A DNA stretch of 64,000 nt from Bradyrhizobium barranii subsp. apii (GCF_011516635.5 NZ_CP096255.1:6074501-6138500); one strand, 5' to 3'. Counted from the first letter of the stretch, positions 38,503-47,769 are shown. The notes: a model not told the origin generated them from the sequence alone. Numbers and translations: made by a program.

Positions 38503-38666
38503 CGATTTCCTCCACGGCGGACGCTGCTTCGGATCAGTTAGCCCCGAAAAAGTGACGCATGCAATCGCGTCCCTCGCTTTTTGCGTGAACGTCCCGTGAC
38601 GTTCCGCTAACCTCGCACGAAAATCACAAGCATACGCCACGCAACGACGTGGCTGCGGAGGAGACC

Positions 38667-40297
38667 ATGCAGGGATTGATGATGGATATGCCGCTCCTGA
38701 TCAGCGGCCTGATCCAGTATGCCGCGGACTATCACGGCGAAGCCGAGATCGTCGCGCGCGAGATCGAGGGCGACATCCATCGCTACACCTACGCCGACGC
38801 CCATCCACGCATCAAGCGCATGGCGCTGGCTCTGAAGCGGCTCGGCATGAAGCAAGGCGACCGCGTCGGCACCCTGGCCTGGAATACGCACCGCCATTTC
38901 GAGATGTTCTATGCCGCGCCGGGCATGGGCTATGTGCTGCACACCATCAATCCGCGGCTGTTTCCCGAGCAGCTCGTCTACATCATCAACCACGCCGAAG
39001 ACCGGCTGCTGTTCATCGACCGCGCCACGCTGCCGCTGGTCGAGGCGATCGCGCCGCAGCTGAAGACGATCGAGGCCTATGTCGTGATGTCCTCGCGCGA
39101 GCGGATGCCGGAGACCAAGCTTGCGAACGTGCATTGCTATGAGGATCTCCTCGCCAGCGAGAACGACGCCGGTTTCGTCTGGCCGGAGTTCGACGAAAAA
39201 TCCGCATCGACCATCTGCTACACTTCAGGGACGACGGGCAATCCCAAGGGCGTGATCTACTCGCACCGCGCCGCCATCCTGCAGACCATGACTTGCTGCA
39301 ATTTCGACTTCCTGCCGGGACATCTCGAAGGCGTGCGCGAAGTCATGATGCCGATGGCACCACTCTTCCACGGCAACGGCTGGAACATGCCGTTCACCGC
39401 GCCTTACACGGGATCAAAGCTGGTGCTGCCCGGCCGCAACTATGAGCCCGACAAGCTCTATGAGCTGCTCAAGGCGAGAAGGTGACGCTCTCCGCAGGCG
39501 TGCCGAGCTTCTGGCTGATCCTGCTCGATTGGCTGGGTCGCACCGGCAATAAATTCTCGACCCTGCGCGCGACGCTGTCGTCCGGCTCGGCGCCGCCGCG
39601 CGCGATGGTCGAGAGGCTCAAGCGCGACTATGACATCGACTACATCCAGGCCTGGGGCATGACCGAAGCCCTGGGCTGCTCGATGCCGGGCTTGCGGCCC
39701 GGCTCCGAGCTCCTCGGCGACAAGGAGAAATTCGACCGGCGCCAGGTGTCTGGCCGCGCCTGCTTCGGCACAGCCTTGCGCATCGTCGACGACGGCGGCA
39801 ACGAGCTGCCGCGCGACGGCAAGACCGTCGGCCATTTGCGCGCCCGTGGCCCCTGGGTCGCCTCCGGCTATATGAAGCTCGACGAAGGTCTCGACCGTGA
39901 CGGCTGGCTGATCACCGGCGACATGGCCGTGATCGATCCACAGGGCCACGTCACGCTGACCGACCGATCCAAGGACGTGATCAAGTCCGGCGGCGAATGG
40001 ATCTCCTCGATCCAGCTCGAGGACGTCGCGTTGTCCCACCCCGACGTGCTGCAAGCCGCGGTGGTCGCGATCAACCATGAGAAATGGCAGGAGCGTCCGC
40101 TGCTCCTCGTCGTCCGCAAGAAGGGCGCGACCGTCGACGGCAAGACCTTGCTCGACCACATGCGCCCGAAGATCGCGAGCTGGTGGATGCCGGATGCGGT
40201 CGAATTCCTGGACGAATTTCCGATGACCGGCACCGGCACCGGCAAGGTGCTCAAATCCGCGCTGCGCGAGAAGTTCAGGGAGTACCGCGTCGCCTGA
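38667..40297 (+). pseudogene. acyl-CoA synthetase (AMP-forming), frameshifted
   Basis: The first frame (38667-39485) holds the N-terminal AMP-binding domain with the P-loop YTSGTTGNPKG and HGNGWNMP; the second (to 40297) holds the remainder with GMTEALG, the GDMA loop, TLTDRSKDVIKSGGEW and the C-terminal GTGTGKVLK. Reading switches at 39471-39480: LLKA is followed by RR and a stop, whereas one additional G gives AEKVTLSAGVPSFW. The restored length is 543 residues. GGAGGAG precedes the ATG at 38667, better than the GTG at 38649. A fatty or aromatic acid substrate cannot be told apart. Confidence 0.85.
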
Positions 40298-40390
40298 AGT
40301 ACGCGCGCCCTGCCGTGTGCGGTCTTCATCTTTTGGTAGATTCGACGGCGATATATCGAGGTGTCGCTAACTCCAGGGATCGAGGACAGC

Positions 40391-41509
40391 ATGGCGTTTT
40401 CCGGATTGGGCCTGCATCTCGGCAATCTGTCGCGCCTGTCGAATGCGCAGACGCGCTCGATCAGCCCCGAGAATTTCACCGGCGAGAAGGGCAAGGGCGG
40501 CATGTCCGTCGACGGACCCGCCGCACGCCAGGCTCGCGATCTCGGCCAGGGCTGGAAGATCTCGCCCTATGTCATCATCGAGCCCGGCGCTACCTTTACG
40601 CTCGGCGACATTCAGGGCCAGGGCGCGATCCAGCAGATCTGGATGACGCTGGCGCGCGGGCGCCTTCGTCACTCGATCCTGCGCGTCTACTGGGACGACC
40701 AAATGCTGCCAAGCGTGGAATGCCCGGCCGGCGATTTCTTCGCCTGCGGATGGGAGGAGTTCGCGCAGGTGTCCTCGCTCGCGGTCTGCGTCAATCCCGG
40801 CCGCGCGTTCAACTGCTACTGGGAAATGCCGTTCCGCACGCGCGCGCGCTTCACGCTGGAGAACCGCAGCGAGGAGCAGCTCACCGTCTACTACCAGATC
40901 AACTACACGCTCACTGAGGTGCCCGAGGACTGCGCCTATTTCCATGCGCAGTTCCGGCGTACCAATCCGCTGCCGTACAAGGAGGTCTACACCATCCTCG
41001 ATGGCGTAAGCGGTGCGGGCCATTATGTCGGCACCTATATGGCCTGGGGCGTCAACAACAATGGCTGGTGGGGCGAAGGCGAGATCAAGTTCTTCATCGA
41101 CGGCGACGGTGCATTCCCGACCATCTGCGGCACCGGCACCGAGGATTATTTCTGCGGCGCCTATAATTTCGATCCCTATGTCGCGCATGCCGGCCAGGGT
41201 CCGGCGCAACAATCCCGCTACCAGGAATTCACCACGCCCTATGCCGGCCTACCGCAGGTGATCCGTCCCGATGGCGTCTACAAGTCGCAGCAACGCTTCG
41301 GCCTGTACCGCTGGCACATCCCCGATCCCGTGCGCTTCCGCTCCGATCTGCGCGTGACGATCCAGGCGCTGGGCTGGCTGCCGGGCGTCAAGGAGGCGAA
41401 GTATCTTCCATTGCAGGACGACATCGCCTCGGTCGCGTTCTGGTACCAGACGCTGCCGACCCCGCCCTTCCCGACATTGCCCGGCCCGGATTATCTCGAA
41501 ATCGGCTAG
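40391..41509 (+). CDS. DUF2961 / GH172-like protein
   Basis: 372 residues. The region GTGTEDYF (Glu at about residue 251) with the surrounding FIDGDG and FCGAYNF matches the DUF2961 hallmark, a family now recognised as glycoside hydrolase GH172 (difructose dianhydride synthase and arabinofuranosidase activities). An earlier WEEF and RTRARFTLEN strand fits the jelly-roll repeat. There is no signal peptide, so it is probably cytosolic. It lies downstream of the acyl-CoA synthetase and is followed by a strong terminator. The substrate is unknown. Confidence 0.78.
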   Translation: MAFSGLGLHLGNLSRLSNAQTRSISPENFTGEKGKGGMSVDGPAARQARDLGQGWKISPYVIIEPGATFTLGDIQGQGAIQQIWMTLARGRLRHSILRVYWDDQMLPSVECPAGDFFACGWEEFAQVSSLAVCVNPGRAFNCYWEMPFRTRARFTLENRSEEQLTVYYQINYTLTEVPEDCAYFHAQFRRTNPLPYKEVYTILDGVSGAGHYVGTYMAWGVNNNGWWGEGEIKFFIDGDGAFPTICGTGTEDYFCGAYNFDPYVAHAGQGPAQQSRYQEFTTPYAGLPQVIRPDGVYKSQQRFGLYRWHIPDPVRFRSDLRVTIQALGWLPGVKEAKYLPLQDDIASVAFWYQTLPTPPFPTLPGPDYLEIG

Positions 41510-41536
41510 CCGCCCTTCCCTGCACTCACAGCATTT

Positions 41537-41574
41537 GCGCCGCCCGGACGTCGTGAAGATCGTCCGGGCGGCGC
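41537..41574. terminator. bidirectional intrinsic terminator-like hairpin
   Basis: GCGCCGCCCGGAC and GTCCGGGCGGCGC form a perfect 13-bp stem with a 12-base loop, between the converging DUF2961 gene and the short porin-motif gene. It can act on both strands; T runs are weak. Confidence 0.65.
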
Positions 41575-41592
41575 CTTCGTGTTCGGCGCCGG

Positions 41593-42126
41593 CTACCAGG
41601 AATACTGGAGCCCCACGCGTCCAAGGGCGCGCACGTCGCTCCACGACTGCGCCGGAAGCGCCACGCCAAACTCCGTCGCGGTCCGGTTGGACGTGGACGT
41701 CAAGCTGCCGCGATCGAGACCGAACGCGATGCCCATGGTCAGTGACAGGTTTCCCTGGATCCTGATCATTCCGACCACACCGGCGGCATGCTGCCCGTCG
41801 AAGACGGCCCAGTGCGTCGAGATCGCATAGTTGGTCCCGTCGGGCAGGAACGGATTGACGAGCGAAGTCGCCATGGCCGTTCCCGTCGCTGCACGGGTAA
41901 TCTGGCGTGCGAGATCGAACTGGCTCTGCACCGTCTGCCCCGCGTTCACGCAGGTGTCAGTACCCGGTATGTAGAAGAAGTTGGCACCGTAGACTGAGCA
42001 GATCTTTTCGTACTCGACCGCAGCATGGCCGGGCGTCGGGATCGCCAGAACCAGAGCGGCAGTCGCAAGGATAGCGCGCAGGTGACGTCGGAAGACGTCT
42101 CGTGCCGCGTTGATTTGCTTCCACAT
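41593..42126 (-). CDS. short outer-membrane protein: Porin_2-type motif plus YadA-like anchor, copy B2
   Basis: 177 residues. Signal peptide (about 1-35, ending GHAA), then YEKICSVYGANFFYIPGTDTC, the signature that opens bradyrhizobial Porin_2 proteins. Instead of a large barrel it continues with a helical QFDLARQITRAATGTAMA segment and four amphipathic strands ending RVGLQYSW, the layout of a YadA-type anchor. The ATG at 42126 has GGAGAC before it; an ATG at 42138 is also possible. It pairs with the Omp25-like gene directly upstream and has a paralogue at 42969. Confidence 0.72.
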   Translation of the reverse strand: MWKQINAARDVFRRHLRAILATAALVLAIPTPGHAAVEYEKICSVYGANFFYIPGTDTCVNAGQTVQSQFDLARQITRAATGTAMATSLVNPFLPDGTNYAISTHWAVFDGQHAAGVVGMIRIQGNLSLTMGIAFGLDRGSLTSTSNRTATEFGVALPAQSWSDVRALGRVGLQYSW

Positions 42127-42157
42127 GTTTGTCTCCAATCAGTGACGTTGGCGCGGC

Positions 42158-42916
42158 TCAGTAACGAGCAACGATGGCATCGCCGTTGAAGCGGTAGTTC
42201 ACGCCGAGCTTCACGAGATGAAGGTCATGGTCGACGTTCTGGGTGCTGATCCGTGTGCTCAGCGCGATCGCGGCCGGACCGAAATACAGGTAGTCGTACT
42301 CCAGTCGCGCCGAGAGATTGCTCGTCAGCGCGTATTCAAGGCCGACGCCGCCGGTCAAGCCGGTCCGCTGGTGGTTCACGTCGAGCGGACCAACCGTGCC
42401 GACATAGGCCTGGTAGGCGACATTTGCCCAGGCAACCCCGCCTTTGGCGTAAGCCAGTACGTTATCAAACGCGTAGCCGATGCGACCGGTGCCCGTCGCC
42501 AGTGCCTGGTACGACACTGAAAGCCCGGACAAGATGGGGTTCGCGGGATCGAACGGCCGATTGCCCTTGATCGACGCCCAGGAGAGATCGAGCTCGGCAC
42601 CGACCACGATGTTGTCGAACTGCCAGTTGCCGCCAACCTGCGCACCTGCGAGCGCGCCCTTTGTGTCCATCGTGAAGCGATCTTGCGCGAATGCGAAGCT
42701 CGGGTCGACGAGCCGGCTGCTGCCCATGCCATAACCGCCATGAGCACCAATGTAGAAGCCGTTCCAGAGCGGCACCGGAGCGACGACCGGAGCCTTCACG
42801 GTCATGTCGGCCGCGTTCGCGGATGTGGCGGTGAGCGGCATGGCCGCGAGAAGCGGCGTGACGGCAGCAACGCAGGAGAGGAAGCGGCGCGCCGATCGCG
42901 AGAGAGAGATTGTCAT
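42158..42916 (-). CDS. Omp25-like outer-membrane beta-barrel protein, copy A2
   Basis: 252 residues with a signal peptide (about 1-40, ending NAA) and an OMP_b-brl barrel: repeated aromatic-rich strands WNGFYIGAHGGYG, GAQVGGNWQFDNIVVGAELDLSW, GRIGYAFDNVLAYAKGG, SARLEYDYLYFG and a terminal strand VNYRFNGDAIVARY. It belongs to the Omp25/Omp31-like small porin-type barrel family. The ATG at 42916 was preferred to a TTG at 42931. It sits just upstream of copy B2 and downstream of copy B1 on the same strand. Confidence 0.83.
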   Translation of the reverse strand: MTISLSRSARRFLSCVAAVTPLLAAMPLTATSANAADMTVKAPVVAPVPLWNGFYIGAHGGYGMGSSRLVDPSFAFAQDRFTMDTKGALAGAQVGGNWQFDNIVVGAELDLSWASIKGNRPFDPANPILSGLSVSYQALATGTGRIGYAFDNVLAYAKGGVAWANVAYQAYVGTVGPLDVNHQRTGLTGGVGLEYALTSNLSARLEYDYLYFGPAAIALSTRISTQNVDHDLHLVKLGVNYRFNGDAIVARY

Positions 42917-42968
42917 GGGATGATCTTTCAAATGTCAGAATGAATCTTAGGAGCGAGCGTCGCGTGCA

Positions 42969-43478
42969 TCACCAGGCGTACATGAAGCCCGCGCGGCCGA
43001 GGCCACGGACGTCACTCCACGATTGCGCCGGGATCGCCGTGCCGAATTCCGTCTGCGTGCGGTTGGTGAGGGACGTGAGGCTTCCCTTGTCGAGGCCGAG
43101 CGAGAAGCCGCCCGAGAACACGAAATTGCCGGAGACCCGCACGAGCCCTGAGAAGCCCGCTGCGTGCTGGCCGTCATAGGTCGCCCAGTGGGTCGAGACC
43201 GCGTAATTGGTGCCGGTCGGAAGCCACGGCGCGACGAGCGACGCGGCCATCGCGGTGCCGGTCGAAGCGCGGGTCTGCGCACGCGCGAGATCGAACTGGT
43301 TCGTCGCGATCTGGTTGGCGTTGGTGCAGGTGTCGGTGCCCGGAATGTAGAAGAAGCCGGCGCCGTACAAGGAGCAGACCTTGACGTACTCGACTGGAGC
43401 GGCGGCGTGGCTTGGTGCGGCGATCATGGCGCCGAGGCCGGCGGTGACGACTGCGGCGATCTTGGACATGGTGGACAT
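42969..43478 (-). CDS. short outer-membrane protein: Porin_2-type motif plus YadA-like anchor, copy B1
   Basis: 169 residues, clearly paralogous to the gene at 41593 along its whole length (YVKVCSLYGAGFFYIPGTDTC, GTNYAVSTHWATYDGQHAAG, RTQTEFGTAIPAQSWSDVRGLGRAG). Signal peptide about 1-26. GGAGAC precedes the ATG exactly as in the paralogue. The end RAGFMYAW is the final barrel strand. The fusion of a porin N-terminal signature to a trimeric-autotransporter-like anchor, with no passenger between, is unusual. Confidence 0.73.
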   Translation of the reverse strand: MSTMSKIAAVVTAGLGAMIAAPSHAAAPVEYVKVCSLYGAGFFYIPGTDTCTNANQIATNQFDLARAQTRASTGTAMAASLVAPWLPTGTNYAVSTHWATYDGQHAAGFSGLVRVSGNFVFSGGFSLGLDKGSLTSLTNRTQTEFGTAIPAQSWSDVRGLGRAGFMYAW

Positions 43479-43529
43479 GATGTTGTCTCCGAGGATTTCT
43501 GTTGAATGTTGTTTCGATGTGCCGGGGAA

Positions 43530-44270
43530 TTAACGCGGGAGGCCGCCGTCGCCGTTGAAACGGACGTTGATGCCGGCCTTCACCACCTGGACGAAATGCT
43601 TGATCTCGGAGGTCGTGTCCTGGCTCACCCAATGCAGCGTTTCGGTGGGGAGAAAGATCGCGTTGTATTCGACCTTGGCGGAGACGTTGCGCAGGAAGGC
43701 CACTTCCAGGCCGACGCCGCCGACGGCACCGAACAGCTCGCGGTTGTAGTTGGTGATCTCCGGGGTGAACCGCGACGAAAGCACCATGCGGGCATAGGCG
43801 GCACCGCCCTTGGCATAGGCGAGCCATTGGCCCGATGCGTAGCCGACACGGCCCGTCGCGGTCGCGAGGGCGGTGTAGCCGACCCCGTTGGTGGTGCTCG
43901 ACGTGAGAAGGGGCGAGGTGCTGGTGTTGCCCTTCACGAAGGACCAGGAGCCGTCGACCTCGGCACCAAGGACATAGTTGCCCAGCTGCCAATTGTAGCC
44001 GAGCTGCCCGCCCGCGAGCGGTCCGTTGTAGTAGGCAAAGAACGGATTGTTGGCGGGGCTGTTGAGGGGATCGCGAAACTCCGACTTCCCCCATCCCCAG
44101 CCGCCATGGACACCGGCGTAGAATCCAGACCAGGAGACGACGGGTGCAGGCAGCGGACCGCCGGCGAAAGCAGGTGAAGTGATAATCGCGCTCACCGCTG
44201 CAACGGCGGCGGCGAGTCTGATGCGGTGAGTGACGGAGCGTTCTGATTGCGTGTGCATGTCGATGTCCAT
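43530..44270 (-). CDS. Omp25-like outer-membrane beta-barrel protein, copy A1
   Basis: About 246 residues. Signal peptide (ending AFAGG) then barrel strands WSGFYAGVHGGWGWG, LAGGQLGYNWQLGNYVLGAEVDGSW, GRVGYASGQWLAYAKGGAAYA, SAKVEYNAIFLPTETLHW and a terminal INVRFNGDGGLPR. Paralogous to copy A2. AAGGA lies directly before the ATG at 44270, and ATGs at 44258 or a TTG at 44288 are alternatives. It heads the four-gene outer-membrane run after a gap of more than 500 bases. Confidence 0.82.
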   Translation of the reverse strand: MDIDMHTQSERSVTHRIRLAAAVAAVSAIITSPAFAGGPLPAPVVSWSGFYAGVHGGWGWGKSEFRDPLNSPANNPFFAYYNGPLAGGQLGYNWQLGNYVLGAEVDGSWSFVKGNTSTSPLLTSSTTNGVGYTALATATGRVGYASGQWLAYAKGGAAYARMVLSSRFTPEITNYNRELFGAVGGVGLEVAFLRNVSAKVEYNAIFLPTETLHWVSQDTTSEIKHFVQVVKAGINVRFNGDGGLPR

Positions 44271-44828
44271 TTCCTTTTTCGAATTCAAGAGTGTGTTTCT
44301 TTATATTTATCTATTTTAGATTGCGCCTTGAGATGCAACGTTTGGATCAAGCCCTTGCTTGCTTTTGAACGAACGAAACCGGCGACCGCGCAGCTTGCGG
44401 ATCGACGGGACGAACTATCGGTTGTTGGAAGAACCCGCGCGCAGTCTAGGACAATGCGCTCCGCGTCCTATCGACTGGCGAACTAGGGGCGCGCGATCCG
44501 TAAGGAAGTGCTTCCGTAGTCCCCTTGTGTTGTCATGACTGCTGCCCCCACTTTTGATTGAGGCCGATCTTAGGCACGACCTTTCGGATTGCCAGTCGCG
44601 TCAAAGTCACAGTTGCTGATTGTTTCCCACGCGCTTCTCATTCGGTGCACAAACGCAAGACAACGCATGAATGGACGTTAATATCGCTACGCAACAGGTG
44701 AGCTCTGACGCGATTTGCGCAGAGCCGCGCCGATGAAAATGCGATGAGGCAAGCGCCGCTATCGCCGACTCGATTCTGATGCAGGCCGGCCCCGCGTGCA
44801 GGCGCTGCTTGATCTACAGGAGGTCCAG
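44271..44828. promoter_or_regulatory. long divergent upstream region
   Basis: No supported gene in about 560 bases between the outer-membrane cassette and the acyl-CoA dehydrogenase. It includes an AT-rich tract close to the outer-membrane start (44290-44325), a small palindrome GGAAG-tg-CTTCC at 44504-44515, and AGGAGG (44818-44823) that serves the dehydrogenase. It probably holds both promoters and regulatory sites. Confidence 0.4.
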
Positions 44829-46040
44829 ATGCTCTACCCGATGTCGCCCAAAGTCGTCGAGCTCAAGCGCAAGCTCGAAAGTTTCATGGACCGGCACATC
44901 TATCCGAACGAGGAGCGCTTCTATCGCGAAGCGGAAGAGCTCGGACCGTGGAAGGTCTATCCCGTCGTCGAGGAGCTGAAGCCGCTGGCGCGCGCCGAAG
45001 GTCTCTGGAATTTGTTCCTGCCGGAGTCCGGCCACGGCGCTGGTCTCACCAATCTCGAATATGCCCCGCTCTGCGAGGTGATGGGGCGCACGCATCTGGC
45101 ACCCGAAGTGTTCAACTGCTCGGCGCCCGACACCGGCAACATGGAGGTGCTGGAGCGCTATGGCACGGAGAAGGACAAGGAGCGCTGGTTGAAGCCGCTG
45201 CTCGCCGGCGAAATCCGCTCCTGCTTCGCCATGACCGAGCCCGCGGTCGCATCATCCGATGCGACGAACATCGAAAGCTCGATCGTGCGCGATGGCGACC
45301 ATTACGTCATCAACGGGCGGAAATGGTACACGACCAACGCGACCGACCCGCGCTGCAAGATCTGCATCTTCATGGGCAAGACCGATCCGGACAATCCCGA
45401 CCGCCACAAGCAGCAATCCATGATCCTGGTGCCGATGGACACGCCGGGCATCGAGGTCAAGCGTCCGCTGCCCGTGTTCGGTTTCTACGGCGTGCCCGAC
45501 CGCGCTTCCGAGGTCGTCTTCACCAATGTGCGCGTGCCCAAGGAGAACATGCTGCTGGGCGAAGGCCGTGGCTTCGAGATCGCACAAGGCCGCCTCGGCC
45601 CCGGCCGCATCCATCACTGCATGCGGCTGATCGGCCTTGCCGAGCGTACGCTGGAAAAGATGTGCCGCCGCGTGCGCAGCCGCGTCGCCTTCGGCAAGCC
45701 GGTCTCGGAGCAGACCGTGACGCAGGAGCGAATCGCGGAAGCCCGCATCATGATCGAGCAGGCCCGGCTGCTGACACTCAACGCCGCCTACGCGATGGAC
45801 ACGGTCGGCAACAAGGTCGCGAAGGCCGAGATCGCGATGATCAAGGTCGCCGTGCCCAACATGGCCTGCCAGATCATCGACTGGGCCATCCAGGCGCACG
45901 GCGGCGGCGGCACCTCGAACGATTTTGGCTTGACCCAGGCCTACGCGACCGCGCGCCTGCTGCGGCTTGCCGATGGGCCGGATGAGGTGCACCGAAACCA
46001 GATCGCGCGATTCGAGCTGAAGAAATACTCGAATGACTGA
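44829..46040 (+). CDS. acyl-CoA dehydrogenase
   Basis: 403 residues. Family segments: [16 protein letters not shown] (flavin site, about 135), [21 protein letters not shown], the subunit-interface helix and [34 protein letters not shown] at the C-terminus. AGGAGG sits five bases before the ATG at 44829, which beats upstream ATGs of the same frame. It introduces a double bond next to the CoA thioester using FAD and ETF. Chain-length preference cannot be read. Confidence 0.9.
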   Translation: MLYPMSPKVVELKRKLESFMDRHIYPNEERFYREAEELGPWKVYPVVEELKPLARAEGLWNLFLPESGHGAGLTNLEYAPLCEVMGRTHLAPEVFNCSAPDTGNMEVLERYGTEKDKERWLKPLLAGEIRSCFAMTEPAVASSDATNIESSIVRDGDHYVINGRKWYTTNATDPRCKICIFMGKTDPDNPDRHKQQSMILVPMDTPGIEVKRPLPVFGFYGVPDRASEVVFTNVRVPKENMLLGEGRGFEIAQGRLGPGRIHHCMRLIGLAERTLEKMCRRVRSRVAFGKPVSEQTVTQERIAEARIMIEQARLLTLNAAYAMDTVGNKVAKAEIAMIKVAVPNMACQIIDWAIQAHGGGGTSNDFGLTQAYATARLLRLADGPDEVHRNQIARFELKKYSND

Positions 46041-46087
46041 GCAGACGTTGGTTCGTCAGTCCCTAACCGACGCCTGAGCATCGGGGT

Positions 46088-46192
46088 CTAGTCGATGCTT
46101 GGCGGCTCCTGGATGGGTGCAGAGACATTTTGCTTCGAAATCGCTTCGAGCATCGCTCCGAAAATGATGATCGGCAGATAGAACGCAAGCAT
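46088..46192 (-). CDS. 34-residue small membrane protein
   Basis: MLAFYLPIIIFGAMLEAISK is one short hydrophobic helix followed by QNVSAPIQEPPSID. AGGAGG lies about eight bases upstream of the ATG on the minus strand. Too short for usual gene-calling limits. It is one of three tiny minus-strand genes in a row. Function unknown. Confidence 0.55.
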   Translation of the reverse strand: MLAFYLPIIIFGAMLEAISKQNVSAPIQEPPSID

Positions 46193-46317
46193 GATCGTAT
46201 TCCTCCTGCTGTGAAAACCTTGGCCTGCAGGACCAGGTTCCTCAATTTGACACTCGCCCGCCTCGGAACAATTTCGTCGCCTACCTAGCTACCGACGAAA
46301 CCGAGTCGCATGCAGTA

Positions 46318-46398
46318 TCAGGAACGCATCGCGTCAATCGCATGGGCGATCAGAACGACTGCGCTCGCGGCAATGAGAAACACAAACAACCAGCTCAT
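46318..46398 (-). CDS. 26-residue small membrane protein
   Basis: One span, MSWLFVFLIAASAVVLIAHA, then IDAMRS. GGAGG precedes the ATG by about seven bases. The ending AHAIDAMR matches AHALDAYR of the gene at 34010-34102, about 12 kb away. This conservation in a second place is the best evidence that it is translated. Confidence 0.55.
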   Translation of the reverse strand: MSWLFVFLIAASAVVLIAHAIDAMRS

Positions 46399-46519
46399 GT
46401 CCGCCTCCGATCCCGGAAGTGAACGCGGTCATCCATGCACAGTCAAAAACCATCGGTCTGGAACCGCTATTCAACGGCTGGCTGATGCTTCGCAGCAACA
46501 TTTGCGTCCGCTGTCGGCT

Positions 46520-46591
46520 CTATCGGCAGAATGCCAAAAGGAGCAACGCGCCGACGACGCAGGCTGCCAGGACTAAAAACCAAACGCCCAT
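46520..46591 (-). CDS. 23-residue small membrane protein
   Basis: MGVWFLVLAACVVGALLLLAF plus a short end; nearly all of it is one hydrophobic helix. GGGGGA lies about four bases before the ATG. The evidence is weaker than for its two neighbours because length alone makes an open frame cheap. Confidence 0.4.
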   Translation of the reverse strand: MGVWFLVLAACVVGALLLLAFCR

Positions 46592-46699
46592 ACGGTCCCC
46601 CGACTCACACAAGCGCGTCAGGATTAGCCCTGCGATTTGGCATTGAAACGCCTGTTGGCGGTTTTCCCCAAGCCAGGCGCGATCCATGGGCTCGTTGCG

Positions 46700-47566
46700 T
46701 TAGTCCAATACCTCTACCGTCGCGGAGCGGCCGGCGACGAGCGAGATGGTGTCGGGGACATTGTCCAGCGCGATGCGCACCGGGACGCGCTGGGCGAGCC
46801 GCACCCAGCTGAAGGTCGGGTAGACATTGGCAAGCAGGTTCGCGCCCTCAGCGCGGTCGCGGTCCTCGATGCCGGCGGCGATGCTCTCGACATGGCCCGA
46901 CAGCGTGACCGTTTCGCCCATCAGGCGGACCCGCACCTTGTCGCCGGTGCGGATGCGCGCGAGCTTTGTCTCTTCGAAATAACCCTCCACGTGCAACGTA
47001 TCCGTGTCGACCAGCGCCATCACGCCCTTGCCGGCCGTGACGTAAGCGCCGGGACGCAGATCCATATTGGTGATGACACCGTTCACGGAGGCGTGGACCT
47101 CGCTGCGATCGAGGTTGAGCTGGGCGACCGCGCGGTCGGCGACGGCCTGATCGAACGCCGCCTTGGCCTGGAGCTGGGTGGCCAACACCTGCTCCTGCTT
47201 CTGCTGCGATACCGCATCGGTGGTCAGCGCGCTGTAGCGCTTCAAATCGGAATTGGCCTGGTCGAGCGTGGCCTGATGACCCGCCACGGATGCATCGGCT
47301 TGCCGCAAGGCCAGCGCGAAACGTTCACGATCAATCCGGAACAGCACATCGCCGCGATGGACTTTCTGGTTGTCCTTGACCAGCACCTCCGTGACGAACC
47401 CGGAGACGTCAGGCGCGACCTGCACCACATCGGTGCGGACGCGACCGTCGCGGGTCCAGGGCTGCTCCATGTAATAGACCCAAAGTTCACGGCCGACCGC
47501 GAGCGCGGCCACGACGGCGAGAACGGTCAGCGCAAGGCGGCCAAACCAGGCGAAATTCCCCTTCAT
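46700..47566 (-). CDS. HlyD-family efflux adaptor (AaeA/EmrA-like)
   Basis: 288 residues: an N-terminal anchor helix, then TRDGRVRTDVVQVAPDVSGFV and a matching LDRSEVHASVNGVITN lipoyl half, with a coiled hairpin between and a LARIRTGDKVRVRL barrel segment. It overlaps the DUF1656 stop by four bases and belongs to the AaeAXB-type operon with that gene and the FUSC pump. Such systems export hydroxylated aromatic acids and other amphiphilic acids. Confidence 0.88.
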   Translation of the reverse strand: MKGNFAWFGRLALTVLAVVAALAVGRELWVYYMEQPWTRDGRVRTDVVQVAPDVSGFVTEVLVKDNQKVHRGDVLFRIDRERFALALRQADASVAGHQATLDQANSDLKRYSALTTDAVSQQKQEQVLATQLQAKAAFDQAVADRAVAQLNLDRSEVHASVNGVITNMDLRPGAYVTAGKGVMALVDTDTLHVEGYFEETKLARIRTGDKVRVRLMGETVTLSGHVESIAAGIEDRDRAEGANLLANVYPTFSWVRLAQRVPVRIALDNVPDTISLVAGRSATVEVLD

Positions 47567-47769
47567 GGCAAAAACTCCGAGAGATAGACGACGCCGCCGA
47601 GAAGACAGACGAAAATCGCGAAATCGAACAGCGCACGGTGCCAGACCAGCCGGTAGAGGTCGAAGCGCTGCATGAGCCGGCGCAGGATCGCGCTCAGGAC
47701 ATAGGCGACGATGATCCACAGCAGTAACGCCGGCACGAGCACGCCATAGATGTCGATCACGTATCTCAT
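47563..47769 (-). CDS. DUF1656 (AaeX-like) membrane protein
   Basis: 68 residues with two helices (VLVPALLLWIIVAYVLSAIL and FDFAIFVCLLGGVVYL). Size and gene position match AaeX, the small partner of aromatic-acid efflux operons. Its start overlaps the pump stop and its stop overlaps the adaptor start, each by four bases (ATGA). Confidence 0.82.
   Translation of the reverse strand: MRYVIDIYGVLVPALLLWIIVAYVLSAILRRLMQRFDLYRLVWHRALFDFAIFVCLLGGVVYLSEFLP

Noticed and set aside
38649-38666. GTG at 38649 as the acyl-CoA synthetase start
   Set aside because: The ATG at 38667 has GGAGGAG at the right distance and fits the family N-terminus.
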